A DNA stretch of 64,000 nt, taken from assembly GCF_015500095.1 (NCBI RefSeq), contig NZ_CP062983.1, positions 4,464,001 through 4,528,000 of the forward strand. The letters are read 5' to 3'. This stretch comes from Phototrophicus methaneseepsis (GTDB lineage Bacteria; Chloroflexota; Anaerolineae; Aggregatilineales; Phototrophicaceae). How positions within the stretch are numbered: the first letter of the stretch is position 1; the number at the start of each line of letters is the position of its first letter. Made by a program: the position numbers and the translations under genes. Under the pieces are notes generated by a model. It saw nothing but the letters and a program-made list of their open reading frames with translations, made no database searches and had not been told where the DNA came from. Below are positions 26,739 to 35,356 of the stretch, piece after piece.

Positions 26739-26967
26739 AACATTAGTATATATTGAGAACTAGTTTATTAAAGTAATTCAAAATTACGAAAATCAATAAA
26801 TCGTGTATGCGCTTGGTCAATAAGTGGAAAAACCAAAGGTTGATTAGATAAAAAACTAACGCCTTGCCATATCTGTTTTAGCATCACTTGTTTCGAATCT
26901 CTCGTAAACTCGCTAAAAAAAGGGTACATTAAATTTCGGTGATCGCATTCTATTAGGAAGATCCTTC
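26739..26967. other. AT-rich tail of the TIR islet
   Basis: No credible open frame. It contains the right copy of the 13-bp direct repeat; composition returns to the chromosomal average just after it. Confidence 0.4.
26925..26937 (+). repeat. Right 13-bp direct repeat flanking TIR islet
   Basis: TACATTAAATTTC, identical to 24795-24807; it lies 31 bp before the start of the AraC-type gene, where normal composition resumes. Confidence 0.4.
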
Positions 26968-27372
26968 GTGAGCCTGATTCCTCATAAGCCCATTCGTCTG
27001 GCGCGCCATTATATGGATCATAACTACACAGCCCCTATCACCATTGAGGATGTGAGCCGCGAGGTCGCGCTTTCGCCATATTATTTAATTCGGTCATTCA
27101 GGCATGTCTATCGTCAAACACCGCATCAATACCTTGTTGAAAAGCGTATTGCGCGGGCCAAAGAACTTTTACGGAACTCCGAACTCAGCATAACGGAAAT
27201 TTGCGTGGCTGTTGGCTACGAAAGCCTGGGTTCGTTCAGCACATTGTTCCGCAAAGTGGCCGGAATTTCTCCCAGTTCCTACCGTATCAACAGCCAGCCG
27301 ACGCTCACACCCGGCTATATTCCGTTGTGCGTCTGCCTACTCCATGGCCTTGAAAATCAGCCTGAACTTTGA
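26968..27372 (+). CDS. AraC-family DNA-binding protein (short)
   Basis: A 134-residue protein consisting of little more than the two helix-turn-helix units of AraC/XylS regulators: ITIEDVSREVALSPYYLIRSFRHVYRQTPHQYL and ITEICVAVGYESLGSFSTLFRKVAGISPSSYR. There is no separate ligand domain, as in SoxS/MarA-size proteins. The start is a GTG 7 bases behind AGGAAG. The VOC-domain gene begins 78 bp downstream on the same strand and is probably co-regulated; AraC/glyoxalase pairs of this kind are common. The signal is unknown. Confidence 0.9.
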   Translation: MSLIPHKPIRLARHYMDHNYTAPITIEDVSREVALSPYYLIRSFRHVYRQTPHQYLVEKRIARAKELLRNSELSITEICVAVGYESLGSFSTLFRKVAGISPSSYRINSQPTLTPGYIPLCVCLLHGLENQPEL

Positions 27373-27450
27373 AAATAGAGCAATTTTCAAGAAGCAAAAG
27401 TAGCACAAATGTTTTATGATTTCTCCGTAAACCTATGGAGGAACTTAGCT

Positions 27451-27864
27451 ATGATTAACAGACTTTCCGTTGCGACCATTTGGGTCAAAGATCAGAATGA
27501 AGCACTCCGCTTTTATACGGAAAAGCTCGGTTTTGAAATCCGTGCTGATGTCAAGAATGGTGATTTTCGTTGGCTGACAGTCGGTCTGGAAAGCCAGCCA
27601 GAAATTGAGTTCCAACTATCCGCGCTGAAGCCAAGCCATGCCCTCTCTCAAGAAGATGCAGATCAACTGACTAAACTCGTGGAAGCGGGTAAGCTGGGCA
27701 TCGGCCCCTGGAAAACCGACGACTGCCAGGGAACCTATGAGACGCTTTCAGCAAATGGCGTGGAATTTTTACAGCCGCCGACAGATCGCCCATATGGAAT
27801 TATTGAAGCGGTCTTTAAAGACAACAGCGGCAACCTGATGGTGCTTGCGCAGGATAAGTCATAA
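27451..27864 (+). CDS. VOC/glyoxalase-family protein
   Basis: A 137-residue vicinal-oxygen-chelate protein with two beta-alpha-beta-beta-beta modules: SVATIWVKDQNEALRFYTEKLGFEI opens the first and CQGTYETLSANGVEFLQPP the second, ending YGIIEAVFKDNSGNLMVLAQ. Family members are metal-dependent lyases, dioxygenases or antibiotic-binding proteins; the role here is open. The longer frame from 27409 is rejected because GGAGG lies 9 bases before the ATG at 27451. It follows the AraC-type gene and is closed by a strong terminator. Confidence 0.9.
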   Translation: MINRLSVATIWVKDQNEALRFYTEKLGFEIRADVKNGDFRWLTVGLESQPEIEFQLSALKPSHALSQEDADQLTKLVEAGKLGIGPWKTDDCQGTYETLSANGVEFLQPPTDRPYGIIEAVFKDNSGNLMVLAQDKS

Positions 27865-27907
27865 CTGCCGAAAGTCATCAGAACAGGCTGAATACTCAAG
27901 CAAGATT

Positions 27908-27932
27908 AGTGGCAGCTCAGGCTGCCACTTTT
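27908..27932 (+). terminator. Terminator after the VOC gene
   Basis: Perfect 9-bp stem AGTGGCAGC/GCTGCCACT with loop TCAG and a TTT tail, 44 bp past the stop. Confidence 0.85.
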
Positions 27933-28005
27933 GCATTTACCCTACTGCTCAATAACCTGCTTGTAATGATTCTGTCATTAAGTGACGGTATTTGAGCACT
28001 CGACA

Positions 28006-28872
28006 TTAGTCAGAATCGTGCTGCACAAGGTATTCTGGCGAAGATACCGCCAGGTAATGTTCAAGCCTGGAAAGGGTTGCAGGAGAAGCGTTATAAAGAA
28101 TCATCCTCATTCCCGGCTGCATGGGGACAAGAAGTGTCACGGAATCAAATTCCAGGTAGCCCAGGATAGGATGGTTCATTTCCTTATGTCCGTCTACTTG
28201 ATCAACACGATCAACATCATAACGGGCCCAACATAAGCGAAAGAAACTGCTCTCTTCTCGCAGTTTATCAATCATATCTCCAAACCAGGGATCATTTGGG
28301 AAGCTCGCCCTCCCGGTACGCAAATGAGCGACCATCAACGCCGCCGAAGTTTCCCAATCCGGGTAGACTTCCCGCGTACAGGGGTCCATAAAATGACTCC
28401 AAACTGTGTTCCATGGGAGACTATTCACGTCCTGACCATAACTCAAAACAGCAGCAGCGGCTCTGTTCCAGCTCAGGATGTCTAATCGACGTCCCATCAC
28501 AAAGGCAGGATGAGGATCAAGAGCCCTTATCGCCATCTGGAGTATCGGGTTCATGATCTCATCTTCTGTGACAAAACTCGTTATCGGATGCTGTCCGCCC
28601 AGCACGAGGAGATGCTGCCGTTCTGCTGTCGTGAGCTGTAAGGCATCCGCGATACTCTCTAGGACCTCTCTAGAGGGATGAACGTCCCGTCCCTGCTCTA
28701 GAGATACATACCAGGCGATGCCAATGTTAGCAAGCAGCGCGACTTCTTCACGGCGCAGCCCAGGCGTTCGTCGTCGCCTGCTATCTGGCAGACCAACATC
28801 TGCAGGCGATAGTCTGGCACGACAGGTACGTAAAAATTCACTCAGAGCCTGACGACGTTCTGCTTCACTCAT
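28006..28872 (-). CDS. XRE/MmyB-type transcription regulator (copy 2)
   Basis: A 288-residue paralogue of the regulator at 21.7-22.6 kb. It has the same helix-turn-helix (LSEFLRTCRARLSPADVGLP, RRTPGLRREEVALLANIGIAWYVSLEQGRDV) and an MmyB-like ligand domain (FVMGRRLDILSWNRAAAAVL; NTVWSHFMDP). The C-terminal tail differs from copy 1, so ligands may differ. It is divergent from the SDR gene at 29045, as copy 1 is from its SDR. AGGAAT precedes the ATG. A 9-bp perfect inverted repeat in the shared intergenic region is a candidate operator. Confidence 0.92.
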   Translation of the reverse strand: MSEAERRQALSEFLRTCRARLSPADVGLPDSRRRRTPGLRREEVALLANIGIAWYVSLEQGRDVHPSREVLESIADALQLTTAERQHLLVLGGQHPITSFVTEDEIMNPILQMAIRALDPHPAFVMGRRLDILSWNRAAAAVLSYGQDVNSLPWNTVWSHFMDPCTREVYPDWETSAALMVAHLRTGRASFPNDPWFGDMIDKLREESSFFRLCWARYDVDRVDQVDGHKEMNHPILGYLEFDSVTLLVPMQPGMRMILYNASPATLSRLEHYLAVSSPEYLVQHDSD

Positions 28873-28962
28873 AAGTCTGGATTCCTTATCCTGATACTCT
28901 CAATCCTACCATACACAGACCCTGAAAAGAGCAACTGGACTGAACAATACTGGCAAGGTCCG

Positions 28963-28985
28963 GCTGCATCTAACGCAGATGCAGC
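28963..28985. promoter_or_regulatory. Candidate operator between MmyB copy 2 and SDR
   Basis: Perfect inverted repeat GCTGCATCT-N5-AGATGCAGC, 60 bp before the SDR start and 91 bp before the regulator start. There is no T run, so an operator is likelier than a terminator. No equivalent was seen in the first pair's intergenic region. Confidence 0.4.
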
Positions 28986-29044
28986 TGCAATCCCGAATTT
29001 CCGTGATTCACTTCGTGAGATGATACAAAGGGAAGATCACCAAT

Positions 29045-29746
29045 ATGGACGTCCAAAATAAAGTCACCATCATTACAGGTTCATCAACCGGTATTGGACG
29101 GGCAACAGCACGCCTTTTTGCAGAACATGGAGCGGTTGTGGTTCTTGCTGCGCGCTCTGCCGACAAGTTAGAAGCGCTCGCCGAGGAAATACGTTCGAAG
29201 GGATGTGAGGTCCTCGTCGTCCCGACAGATGTCACACAGGAAGACGCGGTACAGAATCTCGTCGCAAAGACAATCCAGGCGTATGGACGTATCGACATTC
29301 TGATTAACAATGCAGGCTTAGGCGGCGCAGGGGCCATTGCCGAGTATCCGGTTGATGCCTATCGCCGTATGATTGAAATCAATCTCCTGGGCCCCTATCA
29401 TGGCATGCAGGCTGTCATACCCTCGATGCGTGAACAGGGAGGCGGGCTCATTATCAACGTCAGTTCCACAGCGACGAAACAAATGTATCCGACAGTCGGT
29501 CCTTATTCATCGACCAAGCACGCTCTCAACAGCCTCTCCAACATCGCACAACTTGAACTCGCACCCGAAAATATCCGCGTCGTTATTGTGTATCCGCACA
29601 ATACTGCCAGCGATTTTGTCAGCAACGGACTGATCCATGGTTCCATCAATGCAGAAGTGCCTGCCGATGCTGCGACACCCGAGTTTGTCGCCCAGAAAAT
29701 ACTTGAGGCGGCTATCGATGAGCCAGCCGAAAAGTACATGGAATAA
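29045..29746 (+). CDS. SDR-family oxidoreductase beside MmyB copy 2
   Basis: A classical short-chain dehydrogenase, 233 aa, with cofactor motif TGSSTGIG, the VPTDVT Asp, NNAGLGG, the catalytic Ser in NVSSTA and Tyr/Lys in YSSTK. It likely works with NADP, judged from the Arg in LAARSADK. At 233 residues it is slightly short at the C-terminus. GGGAAG lies 9 bases before the ATG. It is divergently placed to the MmyB regulator, which probably controls it. The substrate is unknown. Confidence 0.92.
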   Translation: MDVQNKVTIITGSSTGIGRATARLFAEHGAVVVLAARSADKLEALAEEIRSKGCEVLVVPTDVTQEDAVQNLVAKTIQAYGRIDILINNAGLGGAGAIAEYPVDAYRRMIEINLLGPYHGMQAVIPSMREQGGGLIINVSSTATKQMYPTVGPYSSTKHALNSLSNIAQLELAPENIRVVIVYPHNTASDFVSNGLIHGSINAEVPADAATPEFVAQKILEAAIDEPAEKYME

Positions 29747-29794
29747 GGCAAGTTATCCTATCCATGCCCTTGAGGCGTTCATGCTTGAGGTGAT

Positions 29795-29835
29795 TACGAA
29801 CGAAGGGGAGCAAATTATGCTCTCTTTCGTTCGTA
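29795..29835 (+). terminator. Long hairpin after the SDR gene
   Basis: Arms of 17 bases (29795-29811 and 29819-29835) pair completely if two G-U pairs are allowed, with a 7-base loop. There is no T run, so termination may be weak. Confidence 0.5.
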
Positions 29836-30269
29836 TACAATCAGAGTCAAAAAGAACATTAAGTTGAAGCGCACTAGAGAACGCCATTTGATTTAGTTTT
29901 GACTCTGAAACTTCCAAATTTCATGATCTAAATCTCTTAGGGTCAAATCAGGGTAAGTGGTTTTAATATTCCCTTTCTGGTGGATGTCCACTGAATCGAA
30001 ATATAAACACGCATTCTTATAACGTCGCCTGAGTGCAGAAGTTTACTAGCTAACAGTGCCCCACGAGGATAAGGTTTTAAGAGGCGCAGATTGCGCGCCT
30101 CTTTATTTGGCCCTGTATTTAGTTCTGTCGTTGCCAACTTTCCTAGCAAACCGTGTGAAGTACAGAATGCGTGAAGTGAGCAAGTCCACGTCTCGCCTCT
30201 TGTCCATCACCCACTCAGGTTTGTTCATACCAAATTGCAACGACCACTGCCCAAATGATAGCTATACAT
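29836..30269. other. Gene-poor interval
   Basis: No credible protein gene. The open frames here are short and overlap the hairpin at 30079-30110. A small RNA ending at that hairpin is possible but unsupported. Confidence 0.4.
30079..30108. terminator. Terminator downstream of the GH130-like gene
   Basis: Perfect 9-bp stem AAGAGGCGC/GCGCCTCTT with a 7-base loop; the plus strand continues TATTT. It may serve the plus-strand SDR transcript or the convergent GH130-like gene. The stem resembles the copA terminator at 35443-35465. Confidence 0.6.
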
Positions 30270-31265
30270 TTACGAGCCGAGGCAAAGTTCCACCAAGTCA
30301 TGCACATTTGCAGTTGCTAATGCAATGACAGTATCCGCAGCACCATAGTAGATTTTTACCGTTCCGTCATCTTCAAGAACGGCGCCTGTTGGGAAAATAA
30401 CATGGGTACGGAAGCCCTCACTCGTCTCATACGGTAATTCCGGTGCGATGAGTGGCTTATCGTACATACCGAGAATGCGCGTTGGATCATCTTTGTCTAG
30501 CAACATGACACCTGCTGTATAACGTTTTTTCCACGTCGATTCCCAGCCATTTTTGCCGCGATTATCATCCCAATCAACAGCATGGAAGAAAACCAACCAC
30601 CCCTCATCAATTTCGATAGGGGGTGCACCTGGCCCAATTTTACGATTGCTGAAGGGCACATCTTCAACACCGAGAAGGAGTTTGCTCTCGCCCCAGTACA
30701 CAAGATCGGGTGATTCAGAAATCCAGACGTCGAAAGCCTCTGCTTCTGGGCGACCATATACAGGAAATGGGCGTTCCAAACGCATATATCGCCCATTGAT
30801 CTGGCGCGGGAATAGGACAACATTCCGGTTATCTGGCAGGCTTATATGTTTGATTTCCCAACGCTGGAAATCATCCGTTAATGCAATGCCAGCCCGGACC
30901 CCATGCTTGGTATCAATCGCAAAAGACAGGGCCCAACGATCTTCAAGCCGTATGAGCCTCGGATCATACGCACGGGATGCATCTGATAAACCCAGCAGGT
31001 CCACCGGGAAGATGGGAGCTGGCTCTACGGCCCAGTTGATCCCATCCTGGCTGTAGGCAATGCCAATCGTTGTACTGTACCCAATGGGCGAATTTTCATC
31101 GCGAAAGTCATTGCGAAAGACCATTACATAACGATCCTGGTGTTTCACCACACCCGCGTTAAACACCAGCGTCGCTGGATAAGGCACATCCGCTGCCGTT
31201 AAAACGGGGTTCGCTGGATAACGGGTGATAACTGCACTGGAGGTTAAGTCACCGATGACGGTCAT
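30270..31265 (-). CDS. Glycoside hydrolase family 130-like protein
   Basis: A 331-residue five-bladed beta-propeller enzyme of the GH130 type, which phosphorolyses or hydrolyses beta-mannosides in the cytoplasm. Matching elements are NAGVVKHQDRYVMVFRND, the catalytic-Asp strand AYDPRLIRLEDRW, RLERPFPVYG, KIGPGAPPIEIDEGWLVFFH and the ending YYGAADTVIALA. There is no signal peptide. GH130 subgroups differ in acceptor and in being phosphorylases or hydrolases; this cannot be settled by eye. AGGAAT lies before the ATG. The closest gene is the S51 peptidase 197 bp upstream on the same strand, with no obvious functional link. Confidence 0.88.
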   Translation of the reverse strand: MTVIGDLTSSAVITRYPANPVLTAADVPYPATLVFNAGVVKHQDRYVMVFRNDFRDENSPIGYSTTIGIAYSQDGINWAVEPAPIFPVDLLGLSDASRAYDPRLIRLEDRWALSFAIDTKHGVRAGIALTDDFQRWEIKHISLPDNRNVVLFPRQINGRYMRLERPFPVYGRPEAEAFDVWISESPDLVYWGESKLLLGVEDVPFSNRKIGPGAPPIEIDEGWLVFFHAVDWDDNRGKNGWESTWKKRYTAGVMLLDKDDPTRILGMYDKPLIAPELPYETSEGFRTHVIFPTGAVLEDDGTVKIYYGAADTVIALATANVHDLVELCLGS

Positions 31266-31462
31266 GACTCAGATTCCTTAGTCAAAGTTTGGTATCTGAT
31301 CATTATGCTAGCCTACGCTTGAGAAGCAAGATTATTTATAGCCATTTGCAGGCATATTGGACGCATATGAGCGGCTTCGTCCGTATGGCGAGATGGCGAC
31401 AATAAAAAACATTCTCAAATAGGTTCGCATCCATTCAGCGCACAAAAACTGCCTGATAGGGC

Positions 31463-32128
31463 TTAGGGCGTAAACAGTTTCCAGTCGCCTTCAGAGACAA
31501 CGTCGACCGCTCCGTCGATCACTTTGATAGCCGTCTCATCGTCCATCGCGTAGCCCGACACCTGCAGGTCGGCGGCCCAATCTTCCGCATGAGCCATCGT
31601 ATTTTCCGGAAAAGTAGGATAGCCCAGGTGCGGAAACATCTCAAAATCGACCAGCCCCAGCATTTCATCACCACCTGTAGGCGACTTCCAGGTGACGAAT
31701 CTCTCCGCGATATTGGGGGCCATGACCAGGCTCCCAGCACTCAGCCCCACATAGACCAATCCCAGCGACGGCAAGAGATCCGCCAACCCGGACTGGCGCA
31801 TCCAGTAGGCCAGATACAAGGTATCGCCGCCATTCACCAGCAGCACATCCGTCTCTCGTACCCAGGAGACCCAACTTTCTTTATCGATGCTGGGCAACGC
31901 GGTGAGTTCCAGGACGCCCACAGATTTCCAACCCAGTTCGGTCATGGGCGTTTCGGATTCCTGCCCGGTGATGAAACTCCATGCGAGTGCAGGCCCCTTA
32001 GAGAGTGCGTAGCTGGCGGTGGTGATGCAGAGGGCATTGCACTCGGCAATGGGTTTGCCCAGCATATCGACCAGCGCTTTGTGGATACTGGCGTTCTTGA
32101 TCCCAGCGGAAGTAAGCAGCATTTTCAT
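31463..32128 (-). CDS. Peptidase S51 family protein (dipeptidase E-like)
   Basis: A 221-residue cytoplasmic protein of the peptidase S51 family (aspartyl dipeptidase/cyanophycinase group). It carries the nucleophile elbow GLSAGS, the preceding VNGGDTLYLAYWMR loop, and a His/Glu set in FPHLGYPTFPEN. The length matches the PepE-like dipeptidases and is shorter than cyanophycinases. GAGAG precedes the ATG. A decayed copy of the copA 3' end lies upstream (32.25-32.42 kb). Confidence 0.88.
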   Translation of the reverse strand: MKMLLTSAGIKNASIHKALVDMLGKPIAECNALCITTASYALSKGPALAWSFITGQESETPMTELGWKSVGVLELTALPSIDKESWVSWVRETDVLLVNGGDTLYLAYWMRQSGLADLLPSLGLVYVGLSAGSLVMAPNIAERFVTWKSPTGGDEMLGLVDFEMFPHLGYPTFPENTMAHAEDWAADLQVSGYAMDDETAIKVIDGAVDVVSEGDWKLFTP

Positions 32129-32256
32129 AATTTATCTCTCTCTGATGATGTTATGGAATGCGGTTTTGTGCACTTGATAAGCGACTACTTCTAACGCTAT
32201 CCCCCATAATTCTATCAGAATATCTGTTCTACGAAAATACAACTGATAGCCATGCA

Positions 32257-32283
32257 AAAAAAGAGGCGCAGAATATGCGCCCC
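32257..32283 (-). terminator. Terminator at the far end of the helicase segment
   Basis: On the minus strand GGCGCA-TATTC-TGCGCC is followed by seven T's after CTC. It corresponds to the copA terminator region of the intact copy and probably now ends the helicase transcript. Confidence 0.65.
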
Positions 32284-32418
32284 ATCATTGAATGTATGGT
32301 GATTGTGTGATGAATCGCCAGCAGCGAACTTCGCAGGCTGTAGCTCGCTATAAGCCGGTGTCAACGGCAAATCCTTGCCGATCTTTTTGCCCGCAGCTTG
32401 AGACTGTTGGTTACTACG
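32261..32418 (+). repeat. Direct repeat copy B (copA end plus terminator)
   Basis: Pairs with 35441-35598 in the same orientation, 3,180 bp apart. Similarity stops abruptly at about 32418, where unrelated sequence leading to the helicase gene begins. Confidence 0.85.
32308..32418 (-). pseudogene. Decayed second copy of the copA 3' end
   Basis: This stretch matches the last 35 or so codons of copA (35492-35598) on the same strand. Over the whole duplicated segment (32261-32418 versus 35441-35598) about 140 of 160 positions agree. One G is lost relative to copA, shifting the frame after the segment encoding VVTNSL, and the stop codon has changed (TAA to TCA). There is no start or upstream part, so it is a remnant. 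It marks one edge of the helicase segment. Confidence 0.8.
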
Positions 32419-32526
32419 ATTACCCCAGAACGGGCAGTATCATCGAAGTAGAGATTTGCAGCAATTAAACATTGCAATTCTCTGCTATTGGTTAAACCAT
32501 TATATATTCGATGACTTCAAGCCTTT

Positions 32527-35286
32527 TTATGTCAAAGTCCGCTCGCGCAAAGCAGCTTTTAAAAACTCAATGTCTCTTTTGATATTTCTCGGTTTGATAG
32601 TGCTTAGTATCCTTTGCCCCACCTCCGGTGTCCAGTATATTTTGAGTTTTTCCTTTGCACGGGTAATAGCCGTGTAGAAAATACTATGTGTAATATGGTC
32701 TTCGATTTCATCAGTGATGACGATTTTTACAGAGTTAAATTCTAAGCCCTGTGCCTTGTGAATGGATACGGCATAGGCGACTTGGAATGGCACAACAGCG
32801 GTAATCGGCATTTCACGGTTTTCATCAATTCTTCTATGATCATCTACCGTAAAGCGAATAACTGAGTGTCCCGCTACCGAGTTCTCCAAAAGTTCAAAAT
32901 CATAGTATCGCGCCTCTAAACCATTAATTTGCTTGTCAACTTCTATGTCAAATTGAATTTGGTCACCAATAAGCTGAATACCTGCTATCAAGCCTTTTAC
33001 GTTGTTATAAATAATAGGCTTAAAACGATCAGATTCGTTAAACAATATCGGGTCGCCGACTTTATAAAGTTGCAGTCCCCAAGGAACAGCAGGGTTCGGA
33101 TTGGCTTGCTGCAAAAAACGGTTGATATTGTTTATCCCGTATAGCCCGTCATAGTTTAGGCACAAAATTATCTCATCAGGCTTAGCAGGAGCGAACAGCG
33201 AGGCATCAAGGGTAGCCGAGTATTGATTCCGCGCAATAGTCTCGACGACTCTATGGTCCATATTGCGCACCCTATTCCAGAGCGTCTGTAATTCCTCATT
33301 CTGACGACTTCTGTATGGTTTTATAAGTTCACAAGATGATGTGGGGGGCAAGAATCCTTTTGCTGCACTAAACCAGTTTCCGAACTCAATGGCTTCTATT
33401 TGATAAATATCTCCAACAAGCACCAGTAGCTCGAACTCGGCTTTTTCGAGAATCGCTTTCATATCACGGTTGTTGACCGTGCTGCATTCATCAATAACCA
33501 GAATATCGTATTTGGTTCTGATGTTCTGACTCGGCAGAAACTTTGCAATAGTCATAAAATCTGTATCGGCGGTTTGGACGGTTACCCTGCGCTTCATATT
33601 GTCTACAGCGGGATTGGTGTTTGCCAAGTACAGCTTGCTCAGATTCTTGAATAGACTGGAAACATGATTAATTAGGGTAGATTTTCCTGTACCAGCCGAG
33701 CCATAGATTAAGGCTACCGATGACTGAGCGAACATTTGTTGCAGAGCCGCTTTTTTCTCCTCACAGTCCACATGGCTACTATCTGAAGCAAGCCAACCGT
33801 CAACATAGCTGGTGTAGTTTTGAAGACCTCCCGCCGATAACTTAATGAGTTTCTGGATAATATCGACAGTGTCGTTCTCATACCCTTGTATGTAATAATG
33901 CCTGTTGCGTGTCTCTATCCGGCGAGCTTGATGTCGTGGCTTGTGGTATAGTAGACTATTGAATGTGTTAACGAGCCTATCGATGTCTCCAAAACGCTCC
34001 AGTTCTGCCTTCGGAGTATAGAGTTGTCCTCGCTTCTCAGTATTCACAAGTACGTACCGTGCAAGTACCTCGTGCATTCTATTTGTCGCATCGAGGCAAT
34101 CAAACAAATCTCCGAGGCGTGGATTGTGGTGAAGGAGCGAGGTGTTAAAAGGCATTTTATCAAACGGGATACAGCCATATTGAAGGTGCAAATCAGACAG
34201 CATTCCGTTTTCATCGCCAATTTGGTCAGTGAGTATTTTGTTGTTCATATGGTAAAGCAAATACCGCAGGATATTGCCGCCTGAACGGTTGTTGCGAATA
34301 ATCACGCGGCAACGGTCGAAGATATCAAACAGGTGGCTGACCTTAGCATTGAATGCCTCAAGCACATGCAAGCGAATCCGCTGATAATGAGAATCCTCAA
34401 AACCCATTAATTCCACAAGGTTAAAGCCTGTTTTAGATAAGAACTGCATCAAGCCACGCCCCTCGGCGGAACCAGCATAGTTTCGCAAATCCTCTCCAAA
34501 TATATTAGAGAACCGCTCTATCTCAATTGGTCGTATTGCAACCTGCCAGTTTACGATGATAAAGATTGGCATTGTTTTGCCGAGAATCGTAATGTCATCC
34601 TTTACCGTCCAGAGTTTGACGGCATAGTATTTAGAGATATCCAGCGTAGTGAAAGCAATAACGCGGTCAAATTTACTCGCCTTGCCCGTAGCGGGGATAA
34701 AAGTTACTTCGTAATAAATCTGATGGTTCACAAAAAACGGCTTTATTTTATGAATGTAATATCTATCATTTTCAGAAATATTAATGTCCGTGCGACGATT
34801 TCTGCGGATAAGTTTTTCAACTATCTTTTCGTAATATTCTTGCAGGTTTCTATCGGTGTTCAGCGGGAATTGGTCAAGGTTTGAAAGCACATCAAGGTTA
34901 AAGTAGGTTTTCAAGTAATACTTGATTTCCAGCATGAATTCATAATATTTCAGCATTACCCGCTCTGAGTCCTCGGGATCGAGTGTGTAATGAGAAGCAA
35001 CAATCTGCAAATAGGCGTGAAACCGTGACAGGAATTTAAGCTGTGCCATTGTTTTCACAAAGCTGATAGCTTGCTCAATGTGGGAATAGTCGTAGGTAGT
35101 ATCATTGGTATGAGCATAGATTTTGAACATCGTATGCTCCACAAAAGTCCGCAAGTTGGAAAGAACGTCCTGCGAGACAGCACCTCTGCCCAAAGCGTCA
35201 AGGTTTTCGATGTGGCGGCAAATAGCGGCGTCGCTTCTGAGTATTTGCTCGTCGATTCGTCTGATTGTTTCGGGCGTAGTAGCCAC
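32527..35286 (-). CDS. SF1 helicase/ATPase with long unknown N-terminal region
   Basis: A 919-residue protein. About residues 1-510 match nothing I recognise: charged, Tyr/Phe-rich, mixed helix and strand. Residues 520-881 form a superfamily-1 helicase core of the RecD/UvrD type: Walker A GSAGTGKST (529-537), Walker B LVIDEC (597-601), motif III VGDIYQIE (624-631), a VSIHKAQGLEF strand (motif V region) and the arginine finger motif YTAITRAKEKL (871-881). It should unwind or translocate on nucleic acid. The start is a GTG behind AAAGGA. The gene is A+T-richer than its surroundings, stands alone and sits between two copies of the copA 3' end, so it was likely acquired. A defence or mobile-element role is inference. 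Confidence 0.85.
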   Translation of the reverse strand: MATTPETIRRIDEQILRSDAAICRHIENLDALGRGAVSQDVLSNLRTFVEHTMFKIYAHTNDTTYDYSHIEQAISFVKTMAQLKFLSRFHAYLQIVASHYTLDPEDSERVMLKYYEFMLEIKYYLKTYFNLDVLSNLDQFPLNTDRNLQEYYEKIVEKLIRRNRRTDINISENDRYYIHKIKPFFVNHQIYYEVTFIPATGKASKFDRVIAFTTLDISKYYAVKLWTVKDDITILGKTMPIFIIVNWQVAIRPIEIERFSNIFGEDLRNYAGSAEGRGLMQFLSKTGFNLVELMGFEDSHYQRIRLHVLEAFNAKVSHLFDIFDRCRVIIRNNRSGGNILRYLLYHMNNKILTDQIGDENGMLSDLHLQYGCIPFDKMPFNTSLLHHNPRLGDLFDCLDATNRMHEVLARYVLVNTEKRGQLYTPKAELERFGDIDRLVNTFNSLLYHKPRHQARRIETRNRHYYIQGYENDTVDIIQKLIKLSAGGLQNYTSYVDGWLASDSSHVDCEEKKAALQQMFAQSSVALIYGSAGTGKSTLINHVSSLFKNLSKLYLANTNPAVDNMKRRVTVQTADTDFMTIAKFLPSQNIRTKYDILVIDECSTVNNRDMKAILEKAEFELLVLVGDIYQIEAIEFGNWFSAAKGFLPPTSSCELIKPYRSRQNEELQTLWNRVRNMDHRVVETIARNQYSATLDASLFAPAKPDEIILCLNYDGLYGINNINRFLQQANPNPAVPWGLQLYKVGDPILFNESDRFKPIIYNNVKGLIAGIQLIGDQIQFDIEVDKQINGLEARYYDFELLENSVAGHSVIRFTVDDHRRIDENREMPITAVVPFQVAYAVSIHKAQGLEFNSVKIVITDEIEDHITHSIFYTAITRAKEKLKIYWTPEVGQRILSTIKPRNIKRDIEFLKAALRERTLT

Positions 35287-35356
35287 CTGCTCGTTTCCTT
35301 TCTGTGATTAGGCACTCATCGCTATCGTGAATTGCCCGTTCATCTTGAGCTTGTTG

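Noticed and set aside
30056-30328. 90-residue open frame in the gene-poor interval
   Set aside because: It spans a strong hairpin and overlaps the GH130-like gene; composition and start signals do not support coding.
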